Part shown: positions 8,586 to 16,741 of the stretch, piece after piece
How the letters are laid out: each line of letters starts with the position of its first letter
Numbering within the stretch: the stretch's first letter is position 1
Assembly (NCBI GenBank): GCA_020629005.1
Contig: JAHDEE010000046.1
Location: 1-35,916, forward strand
DNA from: Chitinophagales bacterium
Lineage (GTDB): Bacteria > Bacteroidota > Bacteroidia > Chitinophagales > UBA2359
Length of the DNA: 35,916 nucleotides
Direction of reading: 5' to 3'
Program-made: the position numbers and the translations under genes
Notes under the pieces: model-generated
The model's input: the letters and a program-made list of their open reading frames with translations, nothing else
Told to the model about the DNA's origin: nothing
The model's database searches: none

Positions 8586-10796
8586 TTATGCTCCATCCAA
8601 TAGAAGCCGCAGTACGGGTATTACCCGTTTTAAGTTGTCTTCATTTACCTGTTTGCGCATTTCTTCTTTTAGCTGCACATGCTTTGCATTCGCTACTCGT
8701 GCAATAGCAGCTCGCTCAGGCTTCGCATATTCGGAGAAAGAGCGGCGCAATAAGGGCAAGACCTGCAAGAAAGTATCTTCGTTCAAATCCTTCAGCCATT
8801 CACTGATCATTCGGATCATCGAAGGATTGTGGATCAATAAAAGTCCCGATCCGTAAAGTAGCCCTTCAAGCCATTTAGCAGATCGTGCTGGATCTGTATG
8901 GGAAGCAAGTTCCAGATTCATGAAACGGGAAAGTTCCTCCTCGCTGATCAGCTTTCGTTCCTGAAGCATGCGGCTAACTACGCCTGCAAGTTTTCTGTGT
9001 ACAGAAACTCCTTCTTTGTGAATCAGATTCAGCAATGTCTGGTTCCAACCGGAGGTGAACTCTTGCAGGTTCAGTAACTGTACTGCATTGTTGACACCGA
9101 TGATCTTTTCAAACATTTGATCGGCCAGTTCATCGTCGATTTGCTTACAAGCTGGCGCTAATCCTATGAAGATTCTGGGGAGCGCGGCATCGATTACATT
9201 CTTCACAAGCGAGGCCTCTGTTTGTCTGACATTTCCGTATCTCATTACGTTTACCAAGGGCAAGACAGCCTGCATCAACTCTGCGACCGGCCCCTGAGTA
9301 GCCACTTGATCTGACAGCCGATTGACTATCTTGAGCAGGAGAGCGGGCAGATTAGCCAGAAATGCTTTTTCAAGTAGTCGGGCCAGCTCCGAGATATCAT
9401 CTCTTGCGGTATTCAATCGTTCATTGACAAAGGCTAAACAAGCGGTCTCCAGGGTATTTCCCCAGGTAGCCGCTTCGATAATTTCCAGCTCGATTTCCGG
9501 ATTCCATCTTATCTTCCATGCCTCCCAGAAGCTGCCCTTTGCACCACCGATAGTAGTCAGACGTCCCCAATGAATATTCAATAGATTAAGCCTGTGAAAA
9601 AACTGGCTAAAAGCCAGGTCCCTTTCTTTGCGAAGATCAAATTTCTCTTGATCCTTTTGTTTGTTGAGCGGACCTGCCTTTTTCCACTTCTTCCCCAGTT
9701 TGTTTATCTCTGCCTGAAGCGGTAGCAAAGGTATGCTGTCGGGCACAGTCCCCATTTTATCGCCAATGATTAATTGCCGATGTATTAGATTTAACAAGGA
9801 ATCATCACGCAGGTTAAATACAGACTTTACCGCCTCCTGCATTTCTTCCAGTCCGGGAACCTCTAGAGCTCGGATGGTTGATAACATTTCGGTCAGTCGC
9901 ACGGCCTCGATCACACTTGCCGGACTCGCATCTATACCCTCGTCTCTTAGCAACGCAGCCGTACGTGACATCCAATGAAGTACCAGCTCATCGCGGTCCA
10001 AATTATACATCAACTCATACCAGGCCGGAGACAGCACGCCGGCCCCGTACCCACTAGTATAGCTGAGTCGTTCGTAGGTCCAGGGAATCCAGGTAGCATG
10101 CACCTTTGTTTTGCGCAATCCTTTCAGCAAATTATTGTCGCTTTTGACGGCAGGCATCTGTTCAAGCGCTGGCGCATGATAGGCGCCGCAGATAACGGCG
10201 ATTCGTTCGTATCCTTCCTTTATCGTTGCTCTTATTCGTTTGCGCATATATGCTTCACGAAGGAGATTGGAAGCCGAGGTTTCGCTGTCTTTTCTCAAAA
10301 GGCCAATCAGTTCAGAAACGTGGGCAAAGATATCTTCTGACTCCCGGCGCTGCTCCACAAGGGACTCCCACCATCTTTCACCTGATTCGAAGCCGGCTTC
10401 TTTGGCAATTTGACTCAGGGGGTCTAGCCCATACTTTTGACCTTCCGTTTGGGATGCATCACTGAGCTTTTGCTTGTAGGACTCATGCCATTGCATGGAA
10501 ATTGGAAGATCTATTAACCTAATTGGGAGGCCTTGATCTAGTCCATATTTGATGGCATTCCACTCAGGGCTAAACTCTGCAAAAGGATAATAGGCCGCTT
10601 TATTGCTGTTCTTGACATCGTACACCAACATGGCTACTGGAGGCACCATCCCCAGCTGTGTCACCATTGCCAGCAGCTCCTCCCCTTCTTCAGTACCTTC
10701 AATCAGAAGAATGTTAGGTGCCCAATTCCGAAGTGCTCGCATCAAGCTTCTACTTGACCCAGGCCCATGATGCCGTATGCCAAAAACGCGTACCAC
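8586..10796 (-). CDS. DUF5682 family protein, TIKI/EreA/TraB-like N-terminus
   Basis: A 736-residue cytosolic protein. The N-terminal 215 residues carry motifs I associate with the TIKI/EreA/ChaN/TraB superfamily: FGIRHHGPGSSRSL at 5-18, ILLIEGTEEG at 29-38, RLIDLP at 93-98, and CGAYHAPAL at 203-211, with paired His and Glu suited to metal or acid-base chemistry. DPLSQIAKEAGFESGERWWE (125-144) is a block characteristic of DUF5682. The remainder is alpha-helical, HEAT-like and rich in Leu. The start is GTG: cac at 10794-10796 overlaps the TAG stop of the MoxR gene by one base, so translation is probably coupled. Family assignment is from memory and fits the neighbours; hydrolytic activity is inferred, the substrate unknown. 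This is the most likely enzymatic output of the cluster besides the ATPase. Confidence 0.82.
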   Translation of the reverse strand: MVRVFGIRHHGPGSSRSLMRALRNWAPNILLIEGTEEGEELLAMVTQLGMVPPVAMLVYDVKNSNKAAYYPFAEFSPEWNAIKYGLDQGLPIRLIDLPISMQWHESYKQKLSDASQTEGQKYGLDPLSQIAKEAGFESGERWWESLVEQRRESEDIFAHVSELIGLLRKDSETSASNLLREAYMRKRIRATIKEGYERIAVICGAYHAPALEQMPAVKSDNNLLKGLRKTKVHATWIPWTYERLSYTSGYGAGVLSPAWYELMYNLDRDELVLHWMSRTAALLRDEGIDASPASVIEAVRLTEMLSTIRALEVPGLEEMQEAVKSVFNLRDDSLLNLIHRQLIIGDKMGTVPDSIPLLPLQAEINKLGKKWKKAGPLNKQKDQEKFDLRKERDLAFSQFFHRLNLLNIHWGRLTTIGGAKGSFWEAWKIRWNPEIELEIIEAATWGNTLETACLAFVNERLNTARDDISELARLLEKAFLANLPALLLKIVNRLSDQVATQGPVAELMQAVLPLVNVMRYGNVRQTEASLVKNVIDAALPRIFIGLAPACKQIDDELADQMFEKIIGVNNAVQLLNLQEFTSGWNQTLLNLIHKEGVSVHRKLAGVVSRMLQERKLISEEELSRFMNLELASHTDPARSAKWLEGLLYGSGLLLIHNPSMIRMISEWLKDLNEDTFLQVLPLLRRSFSEYAKPERAAIARVANAKHVQLKEEMRKQVNEDNLKRVIPVLRLLLDGA

Positions 10797-11872
10797 TAGA
10801 GAATGTCTTTACAAGCCCGATACATGTCAGACCAGTGCTTTCGTTCTTTGACCACTGTTTCGAGATACTCCTGGAAGATCGGCTTGTCCTGCGAAGGATC
10901 TTTGATCACCGCCCCTATGAGTCCACCGGCCACATCAGTGGCATTGAGTTGCCCATCTCCGAAGTGAGTGCTGAGTGATAGGCCGTTAGTCATCACCGAA
11001 ATTGCCTCAGCCGAGCTCAGTGTGGATGATGGGGATTTGATTCTCAATTTCCCATCTTCAGTTTGTCCTGACCGCAGCTCCCGAAAAATGGTGACTAGTC
11101 TTCTAATTTCTTCCACAGCCATTCCAGTGGTAGGAATTTCGAGTGACTTTCCAATACTGTAAACCCGTTGTTTTACAATTTGCACCTCTTCCTCGATACT
11201 CGACGGCAGTGGCAACACAACAGTATTAAAGCGTCTCTGAAGCGCCGCTGAGAGGTCATTGACCCCCTGGTCTCTGTCGTTGGCAGTAGCAATGAGGTTA
11301 AAACCTTTTGCCGCTTGTATTTCTGACCCCAACTCTGGAATGGGCAGTACCTTTTCTGAAAGAATCGTAATCAGCGTATCCTGGACATCTGCTGGTATCC
11401 TTGTCAGCTCTTCCACTCTCACTAGCTTTCCTTCCCTCATGGCAGTCATCACCGGACTGTTTACCAGGGCTTTGTCACTAGGCCCTTTTGCCAGCAACTC
11501 GGCATAATTCCACCCATATCGGATCGCATCTTCAGCGGTGCCGGCTGTTCCCTGTACCAGAAGGGTGGAGTCTCCGGAAATCGCGGCGCTTAGATGCTCG
11601 GAGACCCATGTCTTGGCCGTACCGGGCAATCCCATGAGCAAAAGCGCTCTATCCGTTGCCAACGTTGCAATGGCGATTTCGATTAAACGTGAATTGCCAA
11701 TGTATTTTGGGGTGATCTCTGTGCCATCTTCCAGTTTGGTTCCCATGAGGTATTTCAGGACCGCCCAGGGGGATAGCACCCAGTTTGGTGGTTTCGGATA
11801 CTTGTCCTCCTCCAGAAGTGCCTTTAGCTCCGTTTCGAATTCTTGCTCCGCATGTAATCGTATGGTCTCCAT
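10796..11872 (-). CDS. MoxR-type AAA+ ATPase of the VWA/DUF5682 cluster
   Basis: A 358-residue AAA+ ATPase. Walker A is MGLPGTAKTWVSEHL (GxxGxxKT at 81-88), Walker B is KLVRVEELTRI with the catalytic EE, sensor 1 is LIATANDRDQG, and the arginine finger lies in LSAALQRRFNTVVLP; the helix-2-type insertion region follows the MoxR pattern. All catalytic residues are present, so it should hydrolyse ATP. MoxR proteins form hexameric rings that remodel or activate partner proteins, normally together with a VWA protein, here encoded two genes downstream. ATG at 11870-11872 follows the DUF5691 stop by 6 nt (AAAGAA between them), and its TAG stop shares a base with the GTG start of DUF5682, so the three genes form one transcription unit. 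Compared with RavA or the classical MoxR, the GTAGTAEDAIRYGWNYAEL segment after Walker A is typical of this cluster type. Confidence 0.92.
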   Translation of the reverse strand: METIRLHAEQEFETELKALLEEDKYPKPPNWVLSPWAVLKYLMGTKLEDGTEITPKYIGNSRLIEIAIATLATDRALLLMGLPGTAKTWVSEHLSAAISGDSTLLVQGTAGTAEDAIRYGWNYAELLAKGPSDKALVNSPVMTAMREGKLVRVEELTRIPADVQDTLITILSEKVLPIPELGSEIQAAKGFNLIATANDRDQGVNDLSAALQRRFNTVVLPLPSSIEEEVQIVKQRVYSIGKSLEIPTTGMAVEEIRRLVTIFRELRSGQTEDGKLRIKSPSSTLSSAEAISVMTNGLSLSTHFGDGQLNATDVAGGLIGAVIKDPSQDKPIFQEYLETVVKERKHWSDMYRACKDIL

Positions 11873-11878
11873 TTCTTT

Positions 11879-13360
11879 CTAGGCTTTTATGCAGGTGATC
11901 ATCTCGAATCGATGCTTCCAATTCTTCATCAATTCTGAAATGTAATAGCGCAATTCCGGACTATGGCCGTTTCCATTTTTCCAGGCCTTTTCGTACTCTG
12001 GATACAGTGTTATCGGAAGCAGGTTTCCCAGTGGGCCCATAGAAGTTGCCAGGCGACGAAGGATTAAGCCGTTGACGGGTCTTTGTTGATCTTTATAGAG
12101 CGACTGCAACATGGCACGGGCCGCCCTGGGTTTCAGTCTATATTGATGCTTCATTACCAGACTTACTCCCAAATTTGTCTCAGCGGAAAAGGCATGTGTG
12201 CTAAAATTCTCTGCCAGCAGCTGATCTGCAAGATCGCCATCAAGGAGTTCCATTAATTGCGGAAAGAGATAGGTTGGCATCCCTCTTGTCAAGCCTTGTT
12301 TTTCGAAGAGAAGGCGAAGAATTTTAGTTGCCCAATTTTGGTCCCGATGATTGATTGCCGATAAAGAAAGCCCAGTCAAAAGGGCTTGATTCCATTCCGA
12401 ATTTTGCAATTCATTCAGCAGAATTTTTTCCTTGATTTGCAGCGATTGCAAAAGATCCTCTGGGCTTACTGCTGCGAGCATCCATATAAGGGCCTCCGTT
12501 TTGGTTCCAATGCCATAGGGCTTCAGTTTTTTCTTGTTCAACTGCTCCTTGTCTATTGTTTCATCTGTCAAGGGCAATTGACCAATTTGCAGGCTTTGCT
12601 TTAGCACTCCCTTTACTTCCATAATCTGAGAGAGATACGTCAGCATCCTTTGTGCATAACGGGAGCGAGGCAGGCTGGGTAAAAGCCTACCGGCTTCGGT
12701 ACGGACTTCTTTTCTGCGATGATCAAGCAGGCTATCCAGTAGTGCTTCCTGATTGGGATGCGCAAAGGGAAGTAGCTTAAGACAAGCCGCCAATAGATCA
12801 GCACTATCTTTTGTTTGCACTTCTAACAGCAGGTCCAAAACTCCGTCTGGCTTCGCCTGTGAGAATGCCAGGAAATATCTAAGTCTTTCCTTTCGGTTGC
12901 CTTTGCGCCACTGCTGTACTTTCGGATATAGATTTGTTTGCCAGCTTTCGTTATACTGACTTAACCATTTACCCCTTTCTCCAAGCAGGGTAACATGATC
13001 CAAACCCGGATAGTGTTTCTTACAAAGTTGATCCATTGTACGCGGCAACAAAAAGGGGCGTAAAATGCAAGAAGCATTTAGGGTTTCTCTGTAGAATTCA
13101 TGAATCAGTTCATGCTTCTTGTCTTCCAAAAGCTGGTAGAGAAAAATGGATGATTTTTGACTGATCTGCTGGTAGGATTCCGGGGCTGCTACATTGGGTT
13201 CAGATTCATGTTGTTTTAGTGGAACCAGACCTGCTTTTCTTGCCATGGAAGCACGCGTCATATAGGCCAGGAGCTTGCCTTCGACTGAGGCATTGACAGA
13301 CAAATCCTGAAGTTCTGCGGCCAGCATTTCTTCGTCGATGGGTGAGCGATAAAGTCCCAT
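11879..13360 (-). CDS. DUF5691 family protein (helical repeat), first gene of MoxR/VWA cluster
   Basis: A 493-residue, soluble, almost entirely helical protein without signal or membrane segments. Features I connect to DUF5691 are LLGERGKWLSQYNESW near the middle of the N-terminal half, the segment WRKGNRKERLRYF, and the repeat-like LLDSLLDHRRKEVRTEAGRLLPSLPRSRYAQRM, which reads like HEAT repeats. The frame opens with GTG at 13363 followed directly by ATG at 13358-13360; I use the ATG. It is 6 nt upstream of the MoxR gene and 79 nt downstream of bioY on the same strand, with no visible terminator between. No catalytic motif is seen; a scaffold or adaptor role for the ATPase is inference. The DUF assignment is from memory, supported by the co-encoded DUF5682, MoxR and VWA genes. 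Confidence 0.78.
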   Translation of the reverse strand: MGLYRSPIDEEMLAAELQDLSVNASVEGKLLAYMTRASMARKAGLVPLKQHESEPNVAAPESYQQISQKSSIFLYQLLEDKKHELIHEFYRETLNASCILRPFLLPRTMDQLCKKHYPGLDHVTLLGERGKWLSQYNESWQTNLYPKVQQWRKGNRKERLRYFLAFSQAKPDGVLDLLLEVQTKDSADLLAACLKLLPFAHPNQEALLDSLLDHRRKEVRTEAGRLLPSLPRSRYAQRMLTYLSQIMEVKGVLKQSLQIGQLPLTDETIDKEQLNKKKLKPYGIGTKTEALIWMLAAVSPEDLLQSLQIKEKILLNELQNSEWNQALLTGLSLSAINHRDQNWATKILRLLFEKQGLTRGMPTYLFPQLMELLDGDLADQLLAENFSTHAFSAETNLGVSLVMKHQYRLKPRAARAMLQSLYKDQQRPVNGLILRRLATSMGPLGNLLPITLYPEYEKAWKNGNGHSPELRYYISELMKNWKHRFEMITCIKA

Positions 13361-13442
13361 CACCAGGGTCTCTTCTATGTTCTTTTCTGACTTAATGGGA
13401 TTGTCATGATTTGCATTCCAATTGCCCTTCCGGCTCTCGATG

Positions 13443-13964
13443 CTAATTGAATAATCTATTTTGCCCTACCACTTGCATCAGGACTGAGACGATGATGGCT
13501 GCCATGAAAACTTTGATACCGGCACCAGGTAGTAGCGAGGGCAAAACGGATTTAAAGCTTGTTTGCCAGCCCAGGTGGTAAGCTAACCATAAACAACCAA
13601 TTGAAAGAATCAGTCCAGTGGCCAAGGTAAAGTTTATCAGAAGCTTTAGGAAATCTGCCCCCCAAAGAAATCTGAGGTAAGCGCTCAAGGCAGCGGCAGG
13701 TACAAAGCTATACAGGAAACCTGCTGTCTTGCCTGTCAGCACTTCTGTTCCGGAGCTTCCACCTGCAAACACAGGCAGTCCGACGGCACCAGCACAAAGA
13801 TAGAGTAGCATGCATAGTGCGGCAAGACGTGGCCCTAACAATCCACCTACCAGCAATACGCCAAGACTCTGTCCGGTTATTGGTACTTCACCGATGTTGA
13901 ATTCGATTTGTGCCATTAGGCTCATGGAGAGGAGACCTGCGAGAATTTTAGCTATTTCGATCAT
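13443..13964 (-). CDS. bioY: BioY family biotin transporter (ECF S component)
   Basis: An integral membrane protein of 173 residues. The conserved BioY core is plain: GEVPITGQSLGVLLVGGLLG, then PRLAALCMLLYLCAGAVGLP, VFAGGSSGTEVLTGKTAGFL and later helices; about six membrane segments are evident. It takes up biotin across the inner membrane. No EcfA or EcfT gene is nearby, so it acts alone or with an energising module encoded elsewhere. The frame is open to 14021, but I choose the ATG at 13964 (MIEIAKILAG): the family begins here, and a TATCTTTA promoter-like element lies just upstream inside the longer frame. It precedes the MoxR/VWA cluster on the same strand at 79 nt, so read-through is possible, though a functional link is not implied. 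Confidence 0.88.
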   Translation of the reverse strand: MIEIAKILAGLLSMSLMAQIEFNIGEVPITGQSLGVLLVGGLLGPRLAALCMLLYLCAGAVGLPVFAGGSSGTEVLTGKTAGFLYSFVPAAALSAYLRFLWGADFLKLLINFTLATGLILSIGCLWLAYHLGWQTSFKSVLPSLLPGAGIKVFMAAIIVSVLMQVVGQNRLFN

Positions 13965-13977
13965 AGGGTTGAGGGTG

Positions 13978-13985
13978 TAAAGATA
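13978..13985 (-). promoter_or_regulatory. Possible -7 element for bioY
   Basis: On the minus strand the sequence reads TATCTTTA, one base off the Bacteroidota -7 consensus TANNTTTG, 13 nt before the chosen bioY ATG. No convincing TTG -33 element was identified. If real, the leader is very short. Confidence 0.3.
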
Positions 13986-14021
13986 GCTTTTTGGGGTTCC
14001 AATGGAATTGAAGAATGGCAT

Positions 14022-14097
14022 TGCTGGTTAGGGATTGGGGATTACAGATACGGATTGGGCTAGGACTACGGATTACAGATGGTTGATTGACTGGTGC
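14022..14097 (+). repeat. Degenerate short direct repeats at the 5' side of dispersed repeat copy A
   Basis: GATTACAGAT occurs at 14040-14049 and 14071-14080, within a stretch of related GGATT/ACGGATT words (for example ACGGATTGGGC and ACGGATTACAGATGG). The arrangement looks like a decayed short tandem array. It directly precedes the core of the dispersed repeat, just as the heptamer array precedes the core of the second copy. Confidence 0.5.
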
Positions 14098-14320
14098 TGC
14101 GGCGGACTGCCAGTGAAAAATAGCCCCGGGCGAAACGGTATGAAGTGCTGCGACAGCGTGGTGACTGGCAGCCAATGGTGGCTCCGACCTTAGGAGGAGA
14201 CGCCAGTGGCTGACCAGGAACAGCTGGCGAAGTGCTGAATAATAGTGGAGCACGGGGAGACCGTTGGCGCGCTGGAAACAGATTCGCTCCTAAAAAAATC
14301 AAATTTACTCTTTCCCGGCT
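14098..14320 (+). repeat. Dispersed structured repeat, copy A
   Basis: This segment aligns by eye, over its full length and in opposite orientation, with 26081-26294. Shared blocks in order are AATAGCC, GTGGTGACTG, a TGGCTC block, a GGAGAC-like block, CAGGAACA, and a 3' end reading TTCGCTCC then an A-rich stretch and AATCAA. Over the best 63-nt ungapped block I count about 44 identities. CTGCCAGT (14107-14114) can pair with ACTGGCAG (14164-14171); a small hairpin GCTG-CGA-CAGC lies at 14147-14157. The spacing from the start to CGCTCC is about 190 nt here and 187 nt in the other copy. It could be a small RNA, a MITE-like or REP-like element, or a degenerate relic; no gene is recognised in it. 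Confidence 0.6.
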
Positions 14321-14380
14321 TTGTGTCATAGTGACTTTGTCCTTTGGGCGTTTTACATAGAAAGAGCTTTTAATTAGCCT

Positions 14381-14388
14381 TACATTTG
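14381..14388 (+). promoter_or_regulatory. -7 promoter element (TACATTTG) of the flavoprotein gene
   Basis: TACATTTG matches the Bacteroidota -7 consensus TANNTTTG and ends 14 nt before the ATG at 14403, implying a leader of only several nucleotides. No good TTG -33 box is seen at the usual distance. Confidence 0.55.
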
Positions 14389-14402
14389 CAGCAAATTGAC
14401 TT

Positions 14403-15359
14403 ATGGAAAATCGAATCACAAAATTGTTTGGGATAAAATATCCGATCATTCAGGCCGGAATGATTTGGTGTTCGGGCTGGGAGCTGGCATCTGCGGTCAG
14501 TAATGCTGGAGGGCTTGGAATCATCGGTAGTGGATCGATGTATCCGGAGATATTGGAGGAGCATGTGCAAAAGTGCAAGGCGGCAACGGATAAACCCTTT
14601 GCGGTGAATCTACCTTTGCTTTATCCTTCGATTGGGGAGCATATAGATACCATTATCAAGCATAAGGTTCCTATAGTGTTTACATCTGCTGGAAACCCGA
14701 AAAAATACACGGCAACCTTTAAACAGGCTGGTATAACAGTGGTTCATGTCACTGCTAGTTTGAAATTTGCGAGGAAAGCAGAGGCAGCTGGTGTTGATGC
14801 GATTGTGTCGGAGGGTTTTGAGGCTGGTGGCCATAATGGTAAAGATGAGACTACGACGCTCTGTTTGATACCAGTTGTAGCGGATGGCGTCTCTATCCCG
14901 GTGATTGCGGCGGGAGGCATTGCTAGTGGGCGAGCAATGGCGGCTGCATTTGCCTTAGGCGCTGAAGCGGTGCAGATTGGCAGTCGTTTTGTAGCGAGTG
15001 AAGAGTCTTCAGCTCATCAGAACTTCAAGGAGAAGGTAGTAGAAACGGGTGAAGGGGGCACAAAACTTAGTTTAAAGCAAGTAGTGCCTGTGCGATTGAT
15101 TAAGAACAGTTTCTATGAGCAGGTTGATGAGGCAGAGAAGAGAGGGGCTAGTGCGCAGGAGCTGGCCATGCTGCTAGGTAGGGGTCGCAGCAAGAAAGGC
15201 ATGTTTGAGGGCGATATGGTGGACGGGGAACTTGAAATAGGCCAGATCGCTTCCCAGATTAGCGATATTAAGCCTGCAGCGACGATATTGGAGGAGATTT
15301 GGTCGGAATTTCAAGACACTTGTGGACGAATGGCTGCCTTGCAGCTTGGTGCGGAATGA
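14403..15359 (+). CDS. Nitronate monooxygenase / FabK-like FMN-dependent oxidoreductase
   Basis: A 318-residue TIM-barrel flavoprotein of the nitronate monooxygenase / 2-nitropropane dioxygenase family, which also includes enoyl-ACP reductase FabK. The N-terminal FGIKYPIIQAGMIW binds FMN phosphate-side elements, AGGLGIIG follows, SEGFEAGGHNG (about 136-146) carries the catalytic His (H144), and VIAAGGIASGR plus QIGSRF close the FMN site. All are intact and the length is normal. The substrate may be nitronates, detoxified to keto compounds, or enoyl-ACP; a separate FabI is encoded at 26481, which makes the FabK role less needed here but does not exclude it. It stands alone between dispersed repeat copy A and a 290-bp gap. 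Confidence 0.85.
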   Translation: MENRITKLFGIKYPIIQAGMIWCSGWELASAVSNAGGLGIIGSGSMYPEILEEHVQKCKAATDKPFAVNLPLLYPSIGEHIDTIIKHKVPIVFTSAGNPKKYTATFKQAGITVVHVTASLKFARKAEAAGVDAIVSEGFEAGGHNGKDETTTLCLIPVVADGVSIPVIAAGGIASGRAMAAAFALGAEAVQIGSRFVASEESSAHQNFKEKVVETGEGGTKLSLKQVVPVRLIKNSFYEQVDEAEKRGASAQELAMLLGRGRSKKGMFEGDMVDGELEIGQIASQISDIKPAATILEEIWSEFQDTCGRMAALQLGAE

Positions 15360-15649
15360 GGCAAGGGCAGGGCGATTGAGGGCTTTTGTTAGCTATATGA
15401 TGTAAAATAATCACATTTTTGAACTGGTGATTTTTAACATCCTTTATGGATTTCGACAACTATATTGGAAAATCTGGAGTGCTTTAGCTATTTTAAAGCA
15501 TCTAAGAGCAGGCGTGTAACAATCAGTGATTCAGAGGTTTAGTGGAGCTGCGCTAGATTGGAGTGAATAGATAATGCGGGGATCAGGGTACGAAACCCTG
15601 GGGATTTAAATATTGTGGACTACATTGTGTTAATATATATCCGGCAGCG
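15360..15649. other. Intergenic region with small hairpins, no gene seen
   Basis: These 290 bp hold no convincing coding region. AATCAC (15409-15414) and GTGATT (15427-15432) can form a weak stem running into TTTTT, a possible terminator for the flavoprotein gene. TGCTTTA (15480-15486) and TAAAGCA (15494-15500) form a perfect 7-bp hairpin, and CAGGGT/ACCCTG pair around 15586-15602. The anmK promoter should lie in the last part, but no TANNTTTG match was found. Confidence 0.35.
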
Positions 15650-16741
15650 ATGAAAACGTATAAAGTGCTCGGCATAATGACTGGTACATCTATGGATGGA
15701 CTGGATATTGCCTATTGTCATTTCCATGTTGAAGCGGGGAAATGGTCTCATGAGGTGAAGTGTGCTGACTGCATTCCCCATCCCAAAAAATGGAAACTCA
15801 GGCTGGAAAACCTGGTTTTGCAAAATGCTGTGACCTACCTCAAGACCGATACTTTCTTCGGGCATTATATTGGAAATACCATTAATGAATTCATTGCCAA
15901 AAATGAGTTGGAAGGAGATATTGACTATATCGCCAGTCACGGACAGACGATATTCCATCAACCCGAAAAACTACTAACGAGCCAGATCGGTGATGGAGCT
16001 GCGATTGCAGCTGTGACAGGAATTCCTACTGTTTGCAATTTCCGTACAGTTGATGTTGCGCTTGGGGGACAGGGTGCTCCAATAGCTCCAATTGGGGATT
16101 TGCATCTCTATCCTGGTTATGATTTTTTCCTCAATCTTGGAGGCATCGTTAACATAGCAGCCAGGACAACCAAGGGAATGATCGCTTATGATATTTCTGG
16201 TTGCAATTTATTGCTAAATAAATTTGCTGAGGGCCTTGGTCATGAATTTGATCAGGATGGTGTGCTTGCAAGATCTGGAATGGTGGATTATGCCTTATTA
16301 GAAGAACTTAACAACTCCTGGTATTTTGAGAAGGAATACCCAAAGTCACTTTCAGCAGGTTGGGTAAGTAAGATCATTCTGCCAATGTTTAGAAAACACG
16401 ACATACCTACAGAAGATAAGCTGGCTACTGTGGTGGAGCATATTGCCTTTCAGGTCTCAAAGAACGTGGACATTATCTGCCACAATGAGAACATAGTAAA
16501 GAGTCCGGATTTGAAAATGCTGGTAACTGGCGGCGGGGCATTTAATTCTTTCTTGATAGAACGCATGCAGGATCGTGCTCCTTCAATACAAATTGAGACT
16601 CCCGATGAAGTTACTATTAAGTTTAAAGAGGCAGTGATCATGGCTTTCATAGGCATTCTCCGGGTGAGAGGTGAGGTTAATTGCCTGAGTTCTGTTACCG
16701 GAGCCAACCGAGATAGTATTGGTGGTGAGTTGTATTACTAG
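15650..16741 (+). CDS. anmK: Anhydro-N-acetylmuramic acid kinase
   Basis: Phosphorylates 1,6-anhydro-MurNAc, with ring opening, to MurNAc-6-phosphate during peptidoglycan recycling. The 363-residue protein has the hallmark N-terminus VLGIMTGTSMDGLDIAYC (residues 6-23, ATP phosphate loop of the ASKHA fold), SHGQTIFHQ, NFRTVDVALGGQGAPIAP, FFLNLGGIVNIA, EFDQDG and LVTGGGAFN, all in family order and with normal length for Bacteroidota. No murQ etherase gene is adjacent in the window. The next gene follows by 33 nt but appears to have its own promoter overlapping the anmK stop codon. No operon partner is evident upstream. Confidence 0.96.
   Translation: MKTYKVLGIMTGTSMDGLDIAYCHFHVEAGKWSHEVKCADCIPHPKKWKLRLENLVLQNAVTYLKTDTFFGHYIGNTINEFIAKNELEGDIDYIASHGQTIFHQPEKLLTSQIGDGAAIAAVTGIPTVCNFRTVDVALGGQGAPIAPIGDLHLYPGYDFFLNLGGIVNIAARTTKGMIAYDISGCNLLLNKFAEGLGHEFDQDGVLARSGMVDYALLEELNNSWYFEKEYPKSLSAGWVSKIILPMFRKHDIPTEDKLATVVEHIAFQVSKNVDIICHNENIVKSPDLKMLVTGGGAFNSFLIERMQDRAPSIQIETPDEVTIKFKEAVIMAFIGILRVRGEVNCLSSVTGANRDSIGGELYY

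Noticed and set aside
14060-14253. Small protein encoded antisense to the dispersed repeat, with SEPxxxxSHH shared between the two copies.
   Set aside because: The copies are in frame only for part of the block; a one-nucleotide length difference soon afterwards breaks the frame, so conservation is at the nucleotide level.
14403-15359. FabK as the main enoyl-ACP reductase.
   Set aside because: A complete FabI is encoded at 26481; the FMN protein fits a general nitronate monooxygenase call equally well, so no specific FabK name is given.
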